Shown here piece by piece: positions 22,308-34,077 of a DNA stretch of 64,000 nt. Made by a program: the position numbers and the translations under genes. Numbering within the stretch: position 1 is the first letter of the stretch; each line of letters begins with the position of its first letter. The notes under the pieces are model-generated. The model was not told the origin of the DNA. It made no database searches and saw only the letters and a program-made list of their open reading frames with translations. The stretch is taken from positions 7,936,001 through 8,000,000 of the forward strand of contig JAZHRO010000022.1 in the NCBI GenBank assembly GCA_037157565.1, written 5' to 3'. This stretch comes from Thalassia testudinum (Eukaryota > Streptophyta > Magnoliopsida > Alismatales > Hydrocharitaceae).

Positions 22308-23590
22308 TGTTGGAACCTTGTTCCACATCTTATTTTGGTGTTAACAAAATTATTATGAATTAATGTTTGCAATTGAGTTCTTTTTAGATTTAGGTGAAGA
22401 TCAAGGCAAACAGGAAGTGATGGAGACATGATGATAAAAAGGAGAAGATCATGATAAGGAGGCAAGATGACAAGGAAGAGTTGAGGAGGAGAAGATCGTC
22501 TTTGACCTTTTAGTTTAGATTTTATATTTTTAGATTATATATGCCTCTTAACAAAGGAATATAACTTAGATTGTAACAATAATTAGAGATAAATTAGGAT
22601 TAATATTGTGATCATTTTCAATGAACATAATTGATTAAATCACTTAAAAAAGGTACTTGTTAACCCACAAGTACCGGTACTAAAGTTTAGTACTGGTACA
22701 TGTGAGTTACAGGTTTGGATTTTTTCATAGAAACAAACCTATACCCTGCGAGTACCAGTACTCATGATCAGTACCGGTACTGGAGGCAACGAGTACCGGT
22801 ACTCATGATCAGTACCAGTACAAGTGGGTTACAGATTTATGTTAAGAGTTTGAAATCCAAATCTGGAAGCAACGAGTATCGGTACATATAGTTTAGTACC
22901 GGTACCAACTAGCCGTTAGCTCAAAATAGAATAGCTGGAATATTTATTTTGTCAATGTGAACGTTGGAAATTAAATCCCAACGTCTATTTGATGAGTATC
23001 CTAGGTCCTAAACTCTATAAAATGATCCTAAGACTCTTTGTTTGCATACCATAGATATAAGAAATAGAAGAGAAATTCCTAGAGTTTTATTTCACATCTT
23101 TCCACCATATTCAAAGAGAAGAAATCATGTTTACTAGTTCTGATCTCACTACGATTTTGCAAACGCATCGACGTGGTTCTTTCACACATTCACATCTTCA
23201 CTAGGCTCTCAAATTGGTAATATCATTATATATATTTGTTGAGAGGCTTAGGTATTTGTTGTAAGGTTATTTCTATTTTACACCTGTGCTTATTTGTACT
23301 TGAGCATTTGCTCGTTGGGTTGTAACAAACCTATTTTTGTACTTGGGTTGAGGTAACCCGTTAATTACCTCGGTTAATAAATTGATTCCCTTGGGGTTGA
23401 GGGAATTGGGTTAAAAACCCTAAGCTCGGAGGCTTAGGTAGTGGAGTACCCAAGTGAGTGGGGAACCACTATACATGTTGTGTCATTTGTGGTTTGATTA
23501 ATTGTGCAAAATCTTTCTTGTTATTAGTAATATTGTGCTTGAGTGTTTGTGTGCATATCTATATTCCATATATCTATATTAGATCCTTCA
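22308..23590 (+). repeat. K 3' LTR (1283 bp)
   Basis: Collinear with the 5' LTR but about 40 bp longer, because the second hairpin is tandemly duplicated (22752-22780 and 22792-22820). Other hairpins are at 22671-22699 and about 22876-22905; here some stems contain mismatches or G-T pairs. TATA box at 23016-23023. Confidence 0.93.
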
Positions 23591-24124
23591 CTAATTGCCA
23601 CAGGCCTGAATTCACTTAAGAAATCCATGGGCGATACTATCTCGAAGTGTCGATTGCCAGGAGTTCTTAGGGTCGCCATGGGTTGTGCTACCTAGAAGCA
23701 TCAAAAGCCAGGCACCCTTCGAGGTTCGGTGATGGGGACAATGAATCTGACATAGGCCGTGTTGATAGCGGATCCATGGTTAGACTTAGAGGCTTAAACA
23801 AAAAAATATATATTACAAAAAAAAATGCATCTTACTCTCTTTCGAGGTTGGCAATCATACCAACCTCAAATAAAAAAGAAACTTGTGCCTGCATGGATGC
23901 TTTAATCTCTGGGACCAATAGACCCTAGGGTAAAGTAAGAAATCAAAGAAACTTGTGCCTGCAACTTATCCTTAACCAACCTAGTCTGTAACTTAGCAAC
24001 TACTTGGGTACCTTAGGTCTAAAGCCTATAACTTAACATATTTCTAAGGTAAGATCGATTAGGTCAGCTTGGATAACTTGGAGTGCTAAGTCATGCTTGA
24101 ATTTGCTATGGACTAGCAAAAACT
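23591..24124 (+). other. E 3' internal region after K
   Basis: Resumes the E sequence interrupted at 19167. It holds the repeat module CCATGGGCGATACTATCTCG (about 23624) and GCCATGGGTTGTGCTACC (about 23674), matching B1 27790-27890. Non-coding. Confidence 0.65.
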
Positions 24125-24139
24125 AGGAATGGGGGTATT
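24125..24139 (+). other. E polypurine tract
   Basis: AGGAATGGGGGTATT directly before TGATGAGCCC. The upstream GGACTAGCAAAAACTAGG matches the tract context in A1, A2, B1 and G. Confidence 0.8.
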
Positions 24140-25899
24140 TGATGAGCCCATATTTGTGGGCTAATTAGTTACTTAAACGTCTAGACAATAAATTAATATT
24201 GACATATACATAGCATACATTAATATGTAAATAGATTAGTTTATTAATTGCTTGCATGCATATTTCATTCACATGTAAATATGATTTAAGAACTTTATTA
24301 GGATAGCATGCATTAGAAGTAGGTTGCATACATGCATTAGAAATAGGATTTCTTTTAGAGTGTTGTATGTAAATAGCCCACTAATTAATTATTTACTATT
24401 TTCTTCTCTCTTACAGGAATCGCAAAGGAATAGTAGCTGGGGAGATTCATTGCAATTAGCAAGCCAGCCAAGCACCATCACTTCTGGGCAATCAAAGAGC
24501 CGAAGAAGGCAGATCTGGCTTTAATGGCCTTAATGCTCCTCCTTCCATTCAAATCAGCAGGCAGCTCCTATAAGAAAGGAAGAGCCACAACCGGACAGAG
24601 GAGGCCATCACCCCGCCCCATCTTGTACGTTCGTTCATACTGTGGACCTTTGACTGTGAGCTAATTCCCTGCACACCATGGTCATGCTCGGTGATATCTG
24701 GCGACACCAAACCGCAGGGATAGCAACACATGGACTTGGTTGACCTTACGTCGACTAAGGCTGTACCATGGCAGAGCTTTACCGCTAATACCTGAATCTC
24801 CTAGAGACAATTGCCCATACCACCACCGTGCTTCATCACTATCGTGCATCTCCCGGCTGAACTCCGCTACACTGTGGGCATGCTGTGTGACAAGTAACAT
24901 CGCCAATCCGGCGAGTTTAACCCTCACCGTCAGTGTGCACCTTTGGTCATGCTAGCTTCTTCCCTCTCTCCATTTTCTTTTTCTTTTCTTTAAAGTAACT
25001 ATTCATCATCTTCTTTGTGCACCATCTTCCTCTCCTCCACTTCATCTCCAATAGCACCACCAACCACCAACCGCTCCTCAACCTTCTAAGCATGCCACCG
25101 TCTTTGCACATGCGGCCATTAGCCACTCCAATGTCCCCTTGCTATCCTGCCCAACGCTCACCTAGATCATAAGTAGCCATTCCGCCTGCTTGCCTCCAGT
25201 CCGAGTGTTGCCTCCCTCCCGCGTGCAGCCAGCATGCCAACAGTGCTCGGGTGCCCCACCCACGCACGAGCCCCTCGCCTCCTCTCATCCACCAGTGCTA
25301 CCCCCTCTTCACGCGACTGCCACATGCGCGCCCTTCTAGCGCACCCTTTGCTCCAAAAGAAGCAACCAACGCCACCCACTGCCAACCTTTCCTCCGTTCA
25401 GCCAACTCTGACCACCATTCGCTGTGCAACCACCACCGTAGGGTGCGGACCGGGCAGGGCTACGTCCGGTCGCCACCTCACCGTCGATCTCTCCTCCATC
25501 TATGCACAAGCTCCACCTGAGGCTACTCCCCTATTTCATTCTCTATTAGTATTTACATTCACATGCCATTACCTAATTTTTTGATTTTATTAATTAAATA
25601 TTGTGGCTAGTTCATGCAAATGACCTCCCTCTTTCTCGTAAATGCTATTTCAGCATTAGTTCTTATTGTTTGCATAATATAAAAGCGATTTTAATTAGAC
25701 TATTAGGGAAATCATTCGTCAACAATATTATTTTGACTTGTATGAGTTTTAATAGGCCAATGTCTCCCTGTGGATACAATCCGCTCTCTTGAGTGGTTTA
25801 TTTCATTAGTTTTGACGGTCGATTTTCCACCACTTACATACTATTTTGACATGTCATTTCATGTGCAAAAATTCTTCCAAAGTGAAAATCATCTTTTCA
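24140..25899 (+). repeat. E 3' LTR (1760 bp)
   Basis: Starts TGATGAGCCCATATTTGTGG and ends ATCATCTTTTCA. A CTATAAGAAAGG stretch near 24568 could be the TATA box. The C-rich section around 25020-25520 has chance open frames but no conserved protein. Confidence 0.85.
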
Positions 25900-26092
25900 G
25901 CATTGATTTTTATCGCTATACTACGACGCATTTTACTAAATACGACAATTTTCAATGCAACAATGGAATTGAGGTCATCTCTGTACCCATCCACTAGTCA
26001 CTTACGAGAGCATAACGAGTCATCCTACTCCACAAACCTCATATCTCGGTCCCATAATTCTGCCAAATCTTTAGGCGGGAAGTCATTGATAT
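25900..26092 (-). pseudogene. H: Gag relic, left part
   Basis: On the minus strand, joined across A3 to 55101-55494, this reads DFPPKDLAELWDRDMRFVE before a stop, which looks like the region following a retroviral-type Gag domain. It is the oldest recognisable layer in the window and the target of A3 (duplication GATAT, 26088-26092). Confidence 0.45.
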
Positions 26093-26437
26093 TGATATAG
26101 TGAAAATTTGTTGCGAAAAGATTTGAGTTTTGAAAACCCTGCCGTCGTAGTGCAATTTGCAAGAAAATCCGTCAATTAGATAATTTTTTACCAAAACTCA
26201 AAATGAGTCCTAGGTCGAACACGAGGAGGCTATGTCGATTTGAAATCCACAGTTATATTTTTTGTAACTTTTGTTTATAAATGAAACATTCACAATGATC
26301 GCTATTTACTCGTAATATAAACACTAAAACTAGACAAAGAGAGAGAGAGAGAAAGAGATATATATAGAGAGAGAAAAACAACTTTTATACCAAAAATAAT
26401 GTCATTACAACTACAATTAGAAAGCGGGAAATCTAAT
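26093..26437 (-). repeat. A3 3' LTR, end portion
   Basis: Collinear with 53476-53813 of the 5' LTR (shared AATCCGTCAAT, CACAATGATCGCTATTTACT and GTCATTACAACTACAATTAG). It stops at about 26437, where unrelated B1 sequence begins. A (GA)n tract lies at about 26337-26375. Confidence 0.88.
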
Positions 26438-26960
26438 CTTTTGAGGACCCCTACACTGACCAGGCTGGGCCGACTTAGCCAAACCCTAGATTTTCATTTC
26501 CATATCTATTTGAGCCTCAAAGTATCTGGTGGACTCTGTATCTATTGATTCAGATCCATCAACCCATCAGATTGATCAGGTTTGGGTTGTATTATCATCC
26601 TATTGATCTAAACAAGCACTTGGTTGGACCAACGAAGCTATTGATTAAGGTACTTGTTTTACAAGACTCTTCTGATTTGACCACCCCTTCTCCCTAACCA
26701 CTTTCTGCTCAACTGAAGGCATTAAATTTAGTGCTTAATAAGAGGCAACCCATCATTCAAAAAAATCGTGACCTTTCTGATTATCCTTTTGAGCTACACT
26801 CCTACTACACTACTGAATTCAACTTTAGAACAACCGACTCCACCTTTGGTACTTGTATCAAAGCTTGAAATCATTCGCAATAGTCATCCAGACCCCTTCA
26901 CCCACCCTTTGATCTTGTTCTAAACTTTGAACCAAACTGATTTTGTACCTACCTGGTTTA

Positions 26961-26998
26961 CAATGAGGACATTGCAAAACTTAGGCATGGGGGGGTGT
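26961..26998 (+). other. Second polypurine-tract candidate in B1
   Basis: AATGAGGACATTGCA followed by AGGCATGGGGGGGTG, 1.3 kb before the true tract. Confidence 0.45.
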
Positions 26999-27664
26999 TA
27001 AAGTGTAAACATATGAAAATTCAATTCTCTGAGGGGTTCTTACAAAAAAATATATATTCAAAAAAAAAAAATTAAAAAAGAAAAAAATGAAGGAAGGGGA
27101 GGAACTTTGAAAATTGACTGAAAATCTTTTATGAGGAGGAAAAAAGGAGATTCAAATGTCAAAAAGGAGCAAAAAGCAAAAAAAAAATGTTGATAGTCAT
27201 TAGCACTTTATTATGGAATGTACTTAAGTTCTAGACCTAATCAAAAGAAAAAATTAAGTCTTAGAAACAAAGAGACAAGGAGATTAGTATGAGTGCTGAT
27301 CTTAGGCCTCTTGGGCTTGTTTTAGGGCTTAAATATTCACGTATCTGTTAAGATCTGGATTAGCCCTCAAGAGATTGAGGAAAGTACGAAGCTGATGTAG
27401 TGGTCTAAGGCTTAGGGATTATATAGCCCCGTTGTCTACCCTTTGGTTTGCTGGATTTGGTAACTTAAGCACCCAAAATCACACACTAAATCTGGTTCAG
27501 TGCACTTAATAAAGAAAAAATCATGCCAAGTGTTCTGTTATGAAAAGCCACCTCAAAGATCTAGCTTAGGAGCGGCTCGATAACACAAGCTGATTGGATG
27601 AGTTCCTGACACGGAGTGGTGGGAAATTCCCCTCGAAGATGCGTAATAACATATTGTCTCCTCA

Positions 27665-27714
27665 GTGCTTGTCTCATAAGATATCTAAATATCCTACCGA
27701 GGGCATGTAAGCAC
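27665..27714 (+). other. Conserved stem-loop in the B1 3' internal region
   Basis: GTGCTT (27665-27670) pairs with AAGCAC (27709-27714). Inside it GATAT and ATATC flank a CTAA loop. The same 50-base structure with different bases lies at 42765-42814 (minus) in G. Confidence 0.6.
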
Positions 27715-27730
27715 CTTGTGCTGGTTCAGG

Positions 27731-27890
27731 TGCCATGGGCGGGATTATCTCCAAATGTCAATTGCTAGGGCCTAAATTTAGCTACAGAATGCCATAGGCA
27801 GCACTATCTCGAAGTGTCAAAAGCCAGGAGTTCTAGAGGTTGCCATGGGCAGTGCTATCTCGATGCATTGAAAGCCAGGGACCCTTCGAG
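27731..27890 (+). repeat. Three degenerate ~50-bp modules before the B1 3' LTR
   Basis: Each unit starts GCCATGGGC or GCCATAGGC, continues with CTATCTCGAAGTGTC or a close variant, and ends AAAGCCAGG or GCTAGGG. Units begin near 27732, 27790 and 27841. The array is also found in E (19139-19167 plus 23591-23730) and on the minus strand in G (about 42613-42750). Confidence 0.65.
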
Positions 27891-28314
27891 GATTGATGGT
27901 GGGGACAAGGAATCCGATATAGACCATGTTTAGGGCTAATTTGAGGCTGGATCTAGGGAAATCTAAGAAGAAAAAGAGATAAAACTCTCCAAATAAAAAT
28001 CCTTCTATCTCTCTTATATAAAAATGCACTGGTAAATTGAACCTAGACATGCTATATTCTAACCACAGGTCTTTTAACTGCTGGGTTCAATGAACCTCTG
28101 AGTAGTTTTATGAGCCTTAGAAACCTTCGTGGTAGACTTAGGCTGAAGTTGGTTAGGTCTGGATTTTGATTGGTACTTGAGTACCTCTAGGCCTATTGTT
28201 GGCATTTTGACCTAATTTCTAAAAGAGTAGAACAAATCAGGCATTTGAACTTCAATGCATGGTCTAGAACTCTAGTTCTTTCCACAAGATTTTGCTAAGG
28301 GACTAGCAAAAGTT

Positions 28315-28327
28315 AGGCATGGGGGTA
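28315..28327 (+). other. B1 polypurine tract
   Basis: AGGCATGGGGGTA directly before TGATAGGAACACC. Confidence 0.83.
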
Positions 28328-31200
28328 TGATAGGAACACCATCATAGGCCCTAACTGGCCATTTTTAGTCTGGTTTAAAAGATAAATGCTCCTACATAAC
28401 TGTCTGAGGGTTATACCTCCCCTTCAGGCTGTCTTGAGAAGAGAATAGGAAACGAGTATTAATTCTGTAATTTTAATAGCATATTTATGATAACATAATC
28501 ATGAGCCATAACTAGCTTCAATTAATCAGAATCAATTGACAAATACTCCTACATAATCGTCGAAAAGTCGTAATTCCCTACATATCCTTTCTGAGAAGAA
28601 TACATTAAATCAGGGTTAATTCTCCAATTTTAATAGCATATCATGAATGCATAATATTCTTGAGGTTTCCTAGAGGGTTAATCTAAGGTTTAAGGAGCAT
28701 TAAATTCTGACAAGAGGATCCACATAAATAGAAATAGGGTTTCATGCACTTCGAGAACTGATTCATAACCTAAAATCCTAATTTCAGACCTGCTTAAATA
28801 ACAAAGGTTCTAATCAAGATAAAGTCCATATAAACCTTCCAAAAATCATAGAAAAATATTCCATGAGGTTTGGTATCTTTGATTTGACCTTTGGAACCCA
28901 TTTTGACCTCAAATAGTCACAGACACAATTTTACCCTAATTTGGGTTTCTATGCAAATTTCCAAGGAAAACTTTGTCAAAATTGAAATCTAACTTCTCCA
29001 TCAGATTCCTTAGGTTCAAATTAGGTTTGTATCAAAATTTAGGCCCAATCAGAGTTCATCTTGACCTAGTTTGCATTTTAGTCCAATCAGATTCTTTCTC
29101 TCTCACATACACCCCTAGCTTTTGAAATCCTTGCAATCTGATCCGTAACTTTGTTATCTTCTTTGCAAGCAGGTCCTTGCCGCCATTGAGATCAACCCGA
29201 CCTCCAAGCAAGGTTTGACCACAACTAAACCTACTCAAATCAACACCAAATCTCACCAAAATTGGTGGGATTGATGTTCACACCTAGGAGAATCATTTGA
29301 GATCAATTTTGAGTCCCAAATCCCTGTTGATTGCTCGTGCGCATGCATGAGAATCACGAGTTTTGTTCCTCCAATCCCAAGCCATGAAAACCTTCCTTCC
29401 TGATCTAGAGCTCGCCTTAGAGCTCTCCAAAGATCCCTTATGCACAACCTCTCTTCCTTAGCTCGGTTTTGGCCGCACATCTTCAACTTCTTCCCTCTCC
29501 GACCACCTCTGTCGCAGCTCTGGCGACTCCTCTCCAACCTCCTCCTTTGTTGTTGCCATGTAATATAGGCAATGAGAACACCTTCATCTCTTTCCTCCGC
29601 TCCTCACTAACCACAGCAGGAGCTTCCATACCTCAATGTCGTCATCGCTCCTTCCACCAGAGGCATTCTCTTCCATGGTGTCAACCAATCAAAGCTGGCA
29701 CCCTCCTACCCGTTTCCACCGTTAACACTAGGCCCCTTAACTTCCTCTTCCCCTTTACTCTCTTTCCCCCTCTTTAGATTTTAGTTTCACCCACCGATGC
29801 TGCCATTCACCCTCCATCTTCTCCACGTCCGGCCGAACTCCGGCGACACATCCACACCACCATAGACCACCCAACACCACACCGCCGATCCCAAAAGTTC
29901 TGCCACACCTCACCAACCAAACCCCTCACTCAATTCCACGTTTCCTCCACCAAAAACATCCACCGAACACACCCATCGCCCACCACCTTCCCTGAGTTCG
30001 CCCAAACTCCACACCCACTCCCACGCCATGCAAACACCACGACCACCTTCGCCTTCACTTGGTGAACATCCTAAGATGTTTTGACATAGTCGTGAAGCCT
30101 TATCTCATGTTTCAGGTATCCGTCATCCATCGCCATTCGCCGTCAACTTCTCCACCCCTACTTGCAGTCCTCCGTCGAGCTCAAGGCCCGAACTCACTTC
30201 CAAGTGATGTAGATTTTGTCCTCGTATCTATCTGCAGTGCCAATTGGAATTGCAAAGCCTCCAATAGTTGTAATCGAGTGACGCATCATCCCTGCTGGCG
30301 CGAGCGAAGGAAGCCTGTGGGAATAATCCCACATCGTCCCAAACAAGGCAGCTACATCACATATTAGGAAATTGTGTTCCAGGCTCTTTTCCTCAGAACA
30401 CGGGGTAAGATCCCCTTCACCAGTCCTCACACACTCCTCGATTACCACCCACCCCCGGTGACCCTAGTCAAACCCGATTACCCTCTTACCCATATCCGGA
30501 TCCGACTAAGCCAAGGTCTATGGAGAGAGTGAGAAGAGATTTGTGAGGAGGAGGGGGGAGGGTTTTGCTCTTGAGAGCTTGGCCTTGTGCCCTGTGCGAC
30601 ACTTAGCCGCTGAAGTAAGTTGGTTCCCCTATGCTTAAGGAAAGAGGGAAGGCTTTGAAGAAGAAGAAAGAAGAACCCTCTGAAGAGAAGGCCGTGCTTG
30701 TGAAGAAGGAAGAAAGCCTTAAGTCCCTGAAGGCTTTGAGAAAGAAGAAGAAAGAAGAGAAAGGCTTCTGAAGAGCCTTGTGCTCTGTTAAGATGTTTGA
30801 TATGATTTGGTTCTAGTAATTGTTGAATAATTTAAGAACTTAAGTTTACATTGAATTCTGATTTGAATGAATTGAGTAATTGAATGCATGCTTAATTATG
30901 AGAATAAGTGGCGATTCAAATCACCATTGTTTTGATTCTCTTTTCTTTTTGATTTCATGATCTGTTGAGCTTCTTTGAATAGCAATTTGACCATATTTAT
31001 TCATTGAATATTTATTGTGTGATCAATTGATTGTGCTCATTTGTTTTAAATGAAGATTATTGTGTGAATTACATATTTGCCCCCTGTGATCGACCTCGGA
31101 CTCCATTTTAGATTCTGAGTTATAAATTTAATTATTTTCGAGCGATTAAGACTTTGCTACGACGATTACTCCTTAAAACTCCTCGATAGCCCATTTAACA
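28328..31200 (+). repeat. B1 3' LTR (about 2.87 kb)
   Basis: Starts TGATAGGAACACC and ends near CCCATTTAACA. It is homologous to B2, B4, B5 and the G LTRs: the segment with GGTTTGGTATCTTTGATTTG, the C-rich section 29460-30060, the GAAGAAGAAAG-rich section 30640-30780, and the end segment with GATCGACCTCGGACTCC. No functional gene is visible in it. Confidence 0.78.
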
Positions 31201-33762
31201 CATATCATGTACACAGAATAACCAAGGGGATTGCCAAGGGTAAAATAAAGGTCAAATGAGCATTAAAATCTAATAAGTGGGTACACAGACAGAAACAGGG
31301 TTTTAAGTATTTCAAGAACCAATATAGCACCCAAAACCGTAATTTTAGACCTGCTTCAATAATAGAGGTTCTGGTTAGCATAAAATCATCTAAACCTTAT
31401 AAAATTCATATAAAAATATTCTTTGAGGTTTGGTATCCTTGATTTGACCTTTGGAACCCATTTTGACCTTAAAAAGAGTCACAGACACAGTTCTACTTTG
31501 ATTTGGGTTTTTGCATAAACTGACCAGTCAAACTTGGTCAAAATTTAAATCCAACTTCACCATCAGACTCCTTGGGTCAAAATTAGGTTTGTACCAAAAT
31601 TTGGCCCCAATTAGAGTTCATCTTCACCTAGTTTGCATTTTAGTCCATTCAAACTCTTTCTCTTTTATCTAGGCCCTTAACTTTTGAAATCTCTACAAAA
31701 TGACCCCCAACTTTGTTGTCTCCTTCACAACTAGCCCCCTACCGCCATTGAGGTCAACCCGACCTCCAAGCAAGGTTTGACCCCCATGAATCCTATTCAA
31801 ATCAACACCAAATCCCACCACATATGGTGGGATTGATGTTCACACCTAGGAGAATCATCTAGGATCAATTTTGAGTCCCAAATCTTTGTTGATTGCTCAT
31901 GCGAACGCACAAGAATCATGGGTCTTATTCCTCCAATCCTAAGCCATGAAAACCTTCCTTCTTGATCTAGAGCTTGCCCTGGAGCTCTATAGCCCCCTCG
32001 TTCACAATCGCTCCAAACTAGCTTGGTTTTGTTTGCAAATCTTTACCAAATTTCCCTCTCTAGCCACCTCCACTGTAGCTCCGGCGACCCCTCTCCAACC
32101 TCCATCTTCGCCTGCTGCCACATACCATAGGCAGCGGGAACACCTTCATGTCCTTCGCTCCTCGCAATACTAGTGAGAGCATTCCAGATCCCCTCGTCAT
32201 TGCTGCCCCTTCCACCAGAGGTCTTCATCCCTTCCACGACCGGCCAATCACAGCCGTTGCACTTCTCTCCCTCTTTGTCCATAAGTAGGTCCAATCTCTT
32301 CCTCTGCCTCTATAGATCCTTATCAACCCCTCTACCTCTTATTTCGACCGCCGACGTCGCCATTCGCGCTCCATCTTCTCCATGATCGGTCGAGCTCTGA
32401 CGAAGCCTCCTCGACCCACACACCACCAAACACCACGATATCACCTCCATAAGCTCTGCCTCATCTTGCCCATCAAAACCCCTCACTCAATTCCACCAAA
32501 AACCCATTGAATCACCCCATTGAACTCAATCTTCCCCGCTCACCTTCTCCGTCACCGTCTGGCCATGCCCAACATCTATCCACCAAAGGACCTCCACCAT
32601 CATGTCCCTTGAGTCACGACGACTCTCTTGAACCATTTAATAGGGGCTTTTGAGCTCGTATGCGTGTTTCATGTGTTGACTGAAGTTCGCCTTCACCGTC
32701 GTCTTGCCCGACCATGACCGCCATGCTCCGAGCAACTCTAACCTGCTACTACCTCCAGGTGAAGCGGCCTAGCTCCAGGCCATTGCCCAGGTCTCCAATT
32801 GAAGCCTCCTGCTTTAGCACTACCCCAATTGGCGAAGCATTACTAGCTGCTGCTACGTGAGGAAGAGTCCAGCAGATAGTCCAACATTGTGTCTAACAAA
32901 CCCTTTGCAGCACTATATCATGTTTTTGTGAAGAGAGCTTTTCGCCCAAGACATGGGGGTCGGGTCCCCATACACCCGCACATCCTATTACCCGCCTATG
33001 CTCACACCTTGCCTGCGACTCATGCCCGCAGGCTTGGTTCATGCTCTCGACCCGATAACCTGACCAATTACCTGACTAAGCCCAGGTCTTTGAGAGAGTA
33101 GAGGGGAAGATTTGTGAGAGGAGAGGGGGAGGGTTTTGCTATGTGATCCTTTTCCATGCTCCTATGCGACCCTTAGCCTCTGAAGAAGAAAGGCCATGCT
33201 CTACGGTTGAAGGAGAAGAAGGCTTTGAAGCCTTAAGTCTGAGAAGGCATTGAAGAAGAAGAAGAAGGCTTTGAAGCCTTAAGTTTGAGAAGGCATTGAA
33301 GAAGAAGAAGAGAGGCTTAAGAGCCTCTATTCTATTCTCTGATAAGGCGTCTAGTCATCAGGCCCAACATTTGATTTGGTTGTGAACACTGTAGCATTGT
33401 TTGAATGATTGATTAGAGTTATTGCTGAATTATTTGAATACTTTGGATGCATGCTTAAATTAAGAGGATATACATGGTGATTTAAATCACCATTATTTTT
33501 TGTTCTCTTATTCTTTTTGCTCCATCATACATTGGTTCTCATTGAATATATTTCTACATATATTATTCATTGAATATCTCTATTGTGCTCCATTTATTGT
33601 GCTCATTCATTTCAATTCAAGATTAGTGTTGTGAATTCAATATTTTCTCCCTACGAATGACCTCGGACTCCTTTTAGAATTTGAGTTTATAAATTTAAAT
33701 GTTTGTTGTAAGATTTTGTCAATTATGCTACGACACATATAACACTAGACGAAACCCTAACA
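31201..33762 (+). repeat. B2: second B-type LTR, first ~310 bases missing
   Basis: Directly follows B1 and repeats it from about 28640 of that copy (CATATCATG) to the end at ACCCTAACA. Adding the missing start gives about 2.87 kb, equal to B1. The two LTRs are in direct contact without internal DNA, as after recombination or deletion. Confidence 0.75.
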
Positions 33763-34077
33763 ACCCTTGCCCCTTGGCTTCTAATCTTCCTCGAACTGCA
33801 TATGATGCTACAGAAGTTCGATCAGGGTAATCTTGGAGGAGTTGGACTCTGATCGTCGCCTTAATCAAATCTGTACGGTTAGATCCTCAATCCAAAACTT
33901 TGATAAATATTACCCTGTTCCCTAACCATAAAAAGGGAGAATTAACCTAAAATTTATACAATCTAAACTAAATGCATGATGATGCATGTTATGCTATATT
34001 TATAATGCATGATGCAATTATACGCCTAAGAACACATATAAATAGACAGTTTATGTGATATAGATGTGTCTACATCA
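33763..34077 (-). repeat. A3 3' LTR, start portion
   Basis: Collinear with about 54783-55095. On the minus strand it opens TGATGTAGACACATC. About 970 bp of LTR present in the other copy (53814-54782) are missing between this piece and 26437. Confidence 0.85.

Larger units (their letters stand above)
19168..23590 (+). mobile_element. K: non-autonomous Ty1/copia element (gag remnant only, 4423 bp)
   Basis: LTRs lie at 19168-20410 and 22308-23590, with an initiator tRNA-Met primer site at 20413 and a polypurine tract at 22294-22307. Only 1.9 kb lies between the LTRs. It encodes a damaged Gag and a short basic segment; protease, integrase, RT and RNase H are absent. The flanks are CCGAT (left) and CTAAT (right), a target duplication changed at the CpG. 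The surrounding E sequence reads across when K is removed. Confidence 0.92.
5142..25899 (+). mobile_element. E: non-autonomous Ty3/gypsy element, split by A2 and K
   Basis: The 5' LTR is truncated (5142-5431). A tRNA-Asp primer site follows at 5434, and the internal region continues to a polypurine tract at 24125-24139 and a full 3' LTR (24140-25899). The two LTR ends match over about 290 bases. The internal region is interrupted by A2 (11209-18941) and the copia element K (19168-23590). Without them it is about 6.5 kb and holds one decayed ORF (9049-10839) and no gag or pol. Its last 0.7 kb matches the 3' internal regions of B1 and G. Confidence 0.75.
26438..28327 (+). mobile_element. B1: 3' internal part of an Athila-like element (5' part lost)
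   Basis: No intact gene. The first ~500 bases have short coding remnants, including DYPFELHSY near 26781. Next come the second purine tract (26961-26998), an A-rich stretch (27055-27190), a segment matching the G 3' region in order, a 50-base stem-loop (27665-27714), three repeat modules (27731-27890), and the polypurine tract (28315-28327). The left end at 26438 is a blunt truncation with no LTR. Confidence 0.75.

Noticed and set aside
25234..25584. 116-codon Ala/Pro/Thr-rich open frame in the E 3' LTR
   Set aside because: Composition follows the C-rich LTR, and an overlapping frame is equally open. No domain.
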